In this document: positions 60,695 to 64,000 of the stretch, piece by piece | Layout of the letters: each line of letters begins with the position of its first letter | Position numbering within the stretch: the first letter of the stretch is position 1 | Assembly: GCA_030041005.1 (NCBI GenBank) | Contig: JASHOR010000164.1 | Span: forward strand, 23,186-87,185 | Direction: 5' to 3' | Source: Xanthobacteraceae bacterium | Lineage (GTDB): Bacteria; Pseudomonadota; Alphaproteobacteria; Rhizobiales; Xanthobacteraceae | Length of the DNA: 64,000 nucleotides | Made by a program: the position numbers and the translations under genes | Notes under the pieces: model-generated | Seen by the model: the letters and a program-made list of their open reading frames with translations, nothing else | What the model was told of the DNA's origin: nothing | Database searches by the model: none

Positions 60695-61654
60695 ATGGAA
60701 CCGCTGCCGAAAGGCGCCAATTTCGTCCGCTCGAAGACGCTGTGGGAAATCGGCCTGCATATCGCCGGCAATCCGGCGACGCCGTACGGCGGCAATCGCG
60801 ATATGGTCGTCACCGTCGGCTCAGGCTCCGGTCCGAGCTTCCACCCCTGGCTCAAGCTCGCGACCGGCTCGGCCATTTTGGCGGAAGAGGTTGCCCGCGG
60901 CGGCGGCGTCGATCTCGCTTTCGTCAATCCGTCGGCGCTGCTCACGCAGGCCTATCGCGGCGTCGGCCTGTTCTCGAAACCGCTGCCGGTGCGCATCGTC
61001 GCCTCCTATCCGAGCTGGGATCGCATGGTGTTCGCCGTGCATCCGCGCGCGGGCATACGATCGCTCGCCGATATTAAGAGCAAGCGCTATCCGCTGCGCA
61101 TCTCCGTGCGCGAGGATCCCACCCATTCGACGCTGGTGCTGATCGATCAGGCCTTCGCGCTGCACGGCTTCGCGCTCAAGGACGTCGAATCCTGGGGCGG
61201 CCGTCTCATCCTCTGCGGTGGGCCGTCGGATAAGCGCCGGCTCGAGCCGCTGGCGCGCGGCGAAATCGACGCGGTGTTCGACGAAGGCATCAAGGTGTGG
61301 CTCAACGAAGCGCTGGCCGCGGGGCTTATGCCGATCGAACTCAACGAAGACGAGTTCGCGGCCATGGGCAAGCTCGGCTGGCGCCGCGTCAGGCTGCCGA
61401 AATCCCGCTTCCCGGGGCTGGCGAAAGAGATCGATACGCTCGATTTCTCCGGTTGGCCGATCTACTGCAACGCCGCGCTCCCTGAACAGACGGCTTACGC
61501 TGTTTGCGACGCGCTAGCCGCGCGCGAGGCGGAAATTCCCTTCGAGCAAGGTACCGAAGGCTCGGCGCTGAATATGGTGCGCGAAACCGACACGACACCG
61601 AGAGACGTGCCGCTTCATCCCGGCGCGGAGCGATGGCTAAGGGAGCATGGCTGA
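60695..61654 (+). CDS. TAXI-family-like solute-binding protein without signal peptide
   Basis: A 319-residue protein with the TAXI/NMT1-like type II binding fold: NRDMVVTVGSGSGPSFHPWL, VARGGGVDLAFVNPSALLTQ, PVRIVASYPSWDRMVFAVHP and GIRSLADIKSKRYPLRISVR. GGAGGAACGC precedes the ATG. Unlike true TAXI receptors it has no signal peptide or partner membrane genes, so it is probably cytoplasmic. It stands 166 bp after the giant regulator, and a thiamine-diphosphate enzyme follows. Function is unknown. Confidence 0.75.
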   Translation: MEPLPKGANFVRSKTLWEIGLHIAGNPATPYGGNRDMVVTVGSGSGPSFHPWLKLATGSAILAEEVARGGGVDLAFVNPSALLTQAYRGVGLFSKPLPVRIVASYPSWDRMVFAVHPRAGIRSLADIKSKRYPLRISVREDPTHSTLVLIDQAFALHGFALKDVESWGGRLILCGGPSDKRRLEPLARGEIDAVFDEGIKVWLNEALAAGLMPIELNEDEFAAMGKLGWRRVRLPKSRFPGLAKEIDTLDFSGWPIYCNAALPEQTAYAVCDALAAREAEIPFEQGTEGSALNMVRETDTTPRDVPLHPGAERWLREHG

Positions 61655-61831
61655 ATAGGTCCACCGCATATGCCCGCGAAAGCGGGAATCCAATTGTGCT
61701 CGCGCTGAACAAGCCGGGCCCTGCTTGCGCGGGGCATCTGCCGCGGTGGAACTTCCGCCGTGGCAAGCCGTTCCCAAGATAATCCACCTTCCTCTTTTGG
61801 TCGGAACTTCCGTTCCGCCGGGTTTTCAGTC
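61655..61831. repeat. Intergenic palindromic (REP-like) element
   Basis: The intergenic region contains CCCGCgaaaGCGGG (61673-61686) followed by AATCCA, the form of a short palindromic repeat scattered between genes in this bacterial group. A further GC hairpin-like stretch (CCCTGCTTGCGCGGGG, 61722-61737) lies after it. Only one copy is in the window, so the repeat nature is recalled from family knowledge. Confidence 0.4.
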
Positions 61832-63631
61832 ATGTCGCAAACTGTCGGTGATTTCCTGATCGAGCGGCTGCATGCGTGGGGCGTGCGCAAGATTTTCGGT
61901 TATCCGGGTGACGGCATCAACGGCGTGTTCGGCGCGCTCAACCGCGCCCAAAATAATCCCGACCGCAAGATCGAATTCATTCAGGCGCGGCACGAGGAAA
62001 TGGCCGCATTCATGGCGTCGGCTTATGCGAAATTCACCGGCGAACTCGGCGTCTGCATCGCCACATCGGGTCCCGGCGCCTCGCATCTGATCACCGGCCT
62101 CTACGACGCGCGGCTCGACCACATGCCGGTGCTTACTATCGCCGGCCAGCAAGCGCGCACCGCGATCGGCGGCCACTATCAGCAGGAAGTCGATCTGCCG
62201 AGCATGTTCAAGGATGTAGCCGGCGCGTTCGTCGAGCAGGCGTCCGCGCCCGCACAAGTCCGCCATCTGGTCGATCGCGCAATCAGGACCGCGCTCGGCG
62301 AGCGACGGGTGACCGCGATCGTGCTGCCCAACGATCTGCAGGAAACGCCGTATGAAGAGCCGCCGCGCAAGCACGGCACGATTCATTCCGGCGTCGGCTT
62401 CTCCAAGCCGAAGACCGTTCCCTACGACGCCGATCTGCGCCGCGCCGCCGACGTGCTCAATTCCGGCAAGAAGGTCGCGATTCTGGTCGGCGCCGGCGCG
62501 CTGCGCGCCACCGACGAAGTGATCGCCGTCGCCGACAAGCTGCAAGCCGGCGCCGCCAAGGCGCCGCTTGGCAAGGCAGCGCTGCCTGACGATCTGCCGT
62601 GGGTCACCGGCTCGATCGGTATGCTCGGCACCAAACCGAGCTACGAACTGATGATGGAATGCGACACGCTGCTGATGATCGGCTCCGGCTTTCCCTATTC
62701 GGAGTTTCTGCCGAAGGAAGGCCAGGCACGCGGCGTGCAGATCGATCTCGCACCCGACATGCTGTCGCTGCGTTATCCGATGGAGGTCAATCTTGTCGGC
62801 GATTCCAAGGAAACGCTGCGCGCGCTCTTGCCGCTGTTGAAGTCGCGCAAGGCCGACGGCCAATGGCGCTCGACGATCGAGAAGAGCGTCAAAGAGTGGT
62901 GGAAGACGCTGGAAGAGCGGGCGATGGTAGACGCCAATCCAGTCAATCCACAGCGGGTCGCCTGGGAACTGTCCCCTCGCCTTCCTGACAACGTCATCCT
63001 CACGAGCGATTCAGGTTCCTGCGCCAACTGGTACGCGCGCGACGTGAAAATGCGCCGCGGCATGATGGCCTCGCTGTCCGGCAGCTTGGCATCGATGGGC
63101 GCGGCCGTGCCCTACGCCATCGCGGCGAAGTTCGCCCACCCCGACCGTCCGGTGATCGCGCTGGTCGGCGACGGCGCCATGCAGATGAACAATATGGCCG
63201 AATTGATCACCGTCGCGAAATACTGGCAGCAATGGTCCGACCGTCGCTGGGTCTGCTGCGTGTTCAACAATGAGGATTTGAATCAGGTCACTTGGGAACA
63301 GCGGGTCATGGAGGGCGATCCGAAGTTCAATGCGTCGCAGCAGATTCCCAACGTGCCGTATCATAAATTCGGCGAGCTGATCGGATTCAAAGGCATTTAC
63401 GTCGATCGACCGGATGCCTTGGGCGCGGCGTGGGATCAGGCTCTTGCCGCCGACCGGCCTGTGGTGCTCGAGGTCAAGACCGATCCGGAAGTGCCGCCGC
63501 TGCCGCCGCACATCACCTTCGAACAGGCCAAGCATTTGACCGAAGCGCTGGGCAAAGGCGATCCCCACGAGCGCAGCGTGATCACCGAGACGGCCAAGCA
63601 GGTTTTCGCTTCGCTCATTCCGGGAAAGTAA
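61832..63631 (+). CDS. Thiamine-diphosphate-dependent enzyme (pyruvate oxidase / acetolactate synthase family)
   Basis: A 599-residue ThDP enzyme. The N-terminal PYR domain has FGYPGDGINGVFGAL and the catalytic Glu in ARHEEMAAFMAS. TSGPGASHLITGLYDARLD and a central domain (VAILVGAGALRATDEV) follow. The C-terminal PP domain has the ThDP/Mg2+ motif LVGDGAMQMNNMAELITVAK with NNEDLNQVTWEQR. The GDG...NN spacing is intact. I start at the ATG at 61832, where the family begins. It resembles the broad group annotated as thiamine pyrophosphate-requiring proteins. Pyruvate oxidase-like or 2-keto acid chemistry is expected; the substrate is not determined. An enolase-superfamily gene follows 3 bp later. 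Confidence 0.9.
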   Translation: MSQTVGDFLIERLHAWGVRKIFGYPGDGINGVFGALNRAQNNPDRKIEFIQARHEEMAAFMASAYAKFTGELGVCIATSGPGASHLITGLYDARLDHMPVLTIAGQQARTAIGGHYQQEVDLPSMFKDVAGAFVEQASAPAQVRHLVDRAIRTALGERRVTAIVLPNDLQETPYEEPPRKHGTIHSGVGFSKPKTVPYDADLRRAADVLNSGKKVAILVGAGALRATDEVIAVADKLQAGAAKAPLGKAALPDDLPWVTGSIGMLGTKPSYELMMECDTLLMIGSGFPYSEFLPKEGQARGVQIDLAPDMLSLRYPMEVNLVGDSKETLRALLPLLKSRKADGQWRSTIEKSVKEWWKTLEERAMVDANPVNPQRVAWELSPRLPDNVILTSDSGSCANWYARDVKMRRGMMASLSGSLASMGAAVPYAIAAKFAHPDRPVIALVGDGAMQMNNMAELITVAKYWQQWSDRRWVCCVFNNEDLNQVTWEQRVMEGDPKFNASQQIPNVPYHKFGELIGFKGIYVDRPDALGAAWDQALAADRPVVLEVKTDPEVPPLPPHITFEQAKHLTEALGKGDPHERSVITETAKQVFASLIPGK

Positions 63632-63634
63632 AAA

Positions 63635-64000
63635 GTGACTGATACCGACACCGGCGGCGCTCCGATCACGGCGCTGCATGCGGCCGCCTACCGTATACCG
63701 ACCGACAAGCCGGAAGCGGACGGGACGTATGCCTGGGACGCGACGACGCTGGTTGTGGTGCACGTCGATTCCGAAGCAGCGTCGGGCCTCGGCTACACTT
63801 ACGCCGACGCGGCTGCCATTCCGCTAATCGAGGGGCTGTTGCGCAAGGCTACCGCAGAGCGTGACAGCTTCGACATTCCGGGCGCCTGGATGGCGATGCA
63901 GACGAGCGTGCGCAATCTCGGCCGCTCCGGGATCGCGGCCTGCGCGATATCGGCGATCGATACGGCCCTGTGGGACCTGAAAGCGCGCGCGCTCGACCTG
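63635..64000 (+). CDS. Mandelate racemase/muconate lactonizing enzyme-family protein, 5' part
   Basis: The frame starts at a GTG 3 bp after the ThDP-enzyme stop and is open to the window end (122 codons). Its start (ITALHAAAYRIPTDKPEADG), then TTLVVVHVDSEAASGLGYTY, FDIPGAWMAMQTSVRNLGRS and ACAISAIDTALWDLKARALD, is the capping domain of the enolase superfamily. The metal-binding barrel lies beyond the window, so substrate class cannot be read. Tight spacing puts it in one operon with the ThDP enzyme. Confidence 0.85.
   Translation, partial: MTDTDTGGAPITALHAAAYRIPTDKPEADGTYAWDATTLVVVHVDSEAASGLGYTYADAAAIPLIEGLLRKATAERDSFDIPGAWMAMQTSVRNLGRSGIAACAISAIDTALWDLKARALDL

Overview
The window reads as a chromosomal segment of a GC-rich alphaproteobacterium, most likely a member of the Hyphomicrobiales (Bradyrhizobium/Rhodopseudomonas/Xanthobacteraceae-like). 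The basis is family content: FixJ-type and LuxR regulators, FixK/FNR-type anaeroboxes, an Omp31-like barrel fused to a BcsS-like barrel, PAS_5 and DUF2267 proteins, an HdeA-like protein, a Liv transporter, and a short palindromic intergenic repeat. I saw no rRNA, tRNA or CRISPR array.

Region 1 (about 1-15.8 kb) is a microaerobic/stress gene neighbourhood. Intact genes are a PfkB sugar kinase, a phosphoribosyltransferase with an alpha/beta hydrolase, archease with RtcB RNA ligase, a PhaC-like hydrolase, a VIT-family metal transporter, a fused-permease ABC transporter with its ATPase, and a universal stress protein. Between them lie decayed genes: PAS_5, UspA, CapA-like, DUF2267, CBS and a truncated CheB-CheR. 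Four exact TTGA-N6-TCAA boxes and two one-mismatch boxes lie here, most of them 55-90 bp upstream of these genes, which suggests a FixK/FNR-type regulon that is partly eroding.

Region 2 (about 15.7-31.8 kb) looks less GC-rich by eye and accessory. It starts with a porin tail and a tyrosine-recombinase tail. It then carries a TerB-like protein, a MASE4-like histidine kinase with a FixJ-like regulator, a Crp-like regulator, the Omp/BcsS barrel with a decayed partial copy of itself upstream, a LuxR regulator, and a small biosynthetic locus. That locus holds a 4'-phosphopantetheinyl transferase, a 1341-residue A-PCP synthetase with three membrane/hexapeptide repeats (the architecture of epsilon-poly-lysine synthetase, with a lysine-like specificity code by hand alignment), an M23-like protein and an HdeA-like protein. 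This is the most interesting system in the window.

Region 3 (about 31.9-55.7 kb) is catabolic and transport-oriented. A GMC oxidoreductase faces a divergent unit. On the minus strand are a 3-hydroxyisobutyrate-dehydrogenase-like enzyme and livKGFHM. On the plus strand are a nitrilase, a carboxymuconolactone-decarboxylase-family protein and a LacI regulator. Two identical 12-bp palindromes sit between the divergent arms. Next come an SDR, a LysR/BASS-transporter pair, an arylsulfotransferase-like protein, a TetR regulator divergent from a fumarylacetoacetase-like/cupin/acyl-CoA ligase operon, a PQQ-type dehydrogenase fused to cytochrome c, an MFS transporter, and a signal-less solute-binding-like protein.

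Region 4 (about 56-64 kb) holds a small membrane protein, a giant winged-helix/cyclase-like/AAA/TPR regulator whose cyclase domain lacks a metal-binding Asp, a signal-less TAXI-like protein, a thiamine-diphosphate enzyme, and the start of an enolase-superfamily gene that runs off the window.
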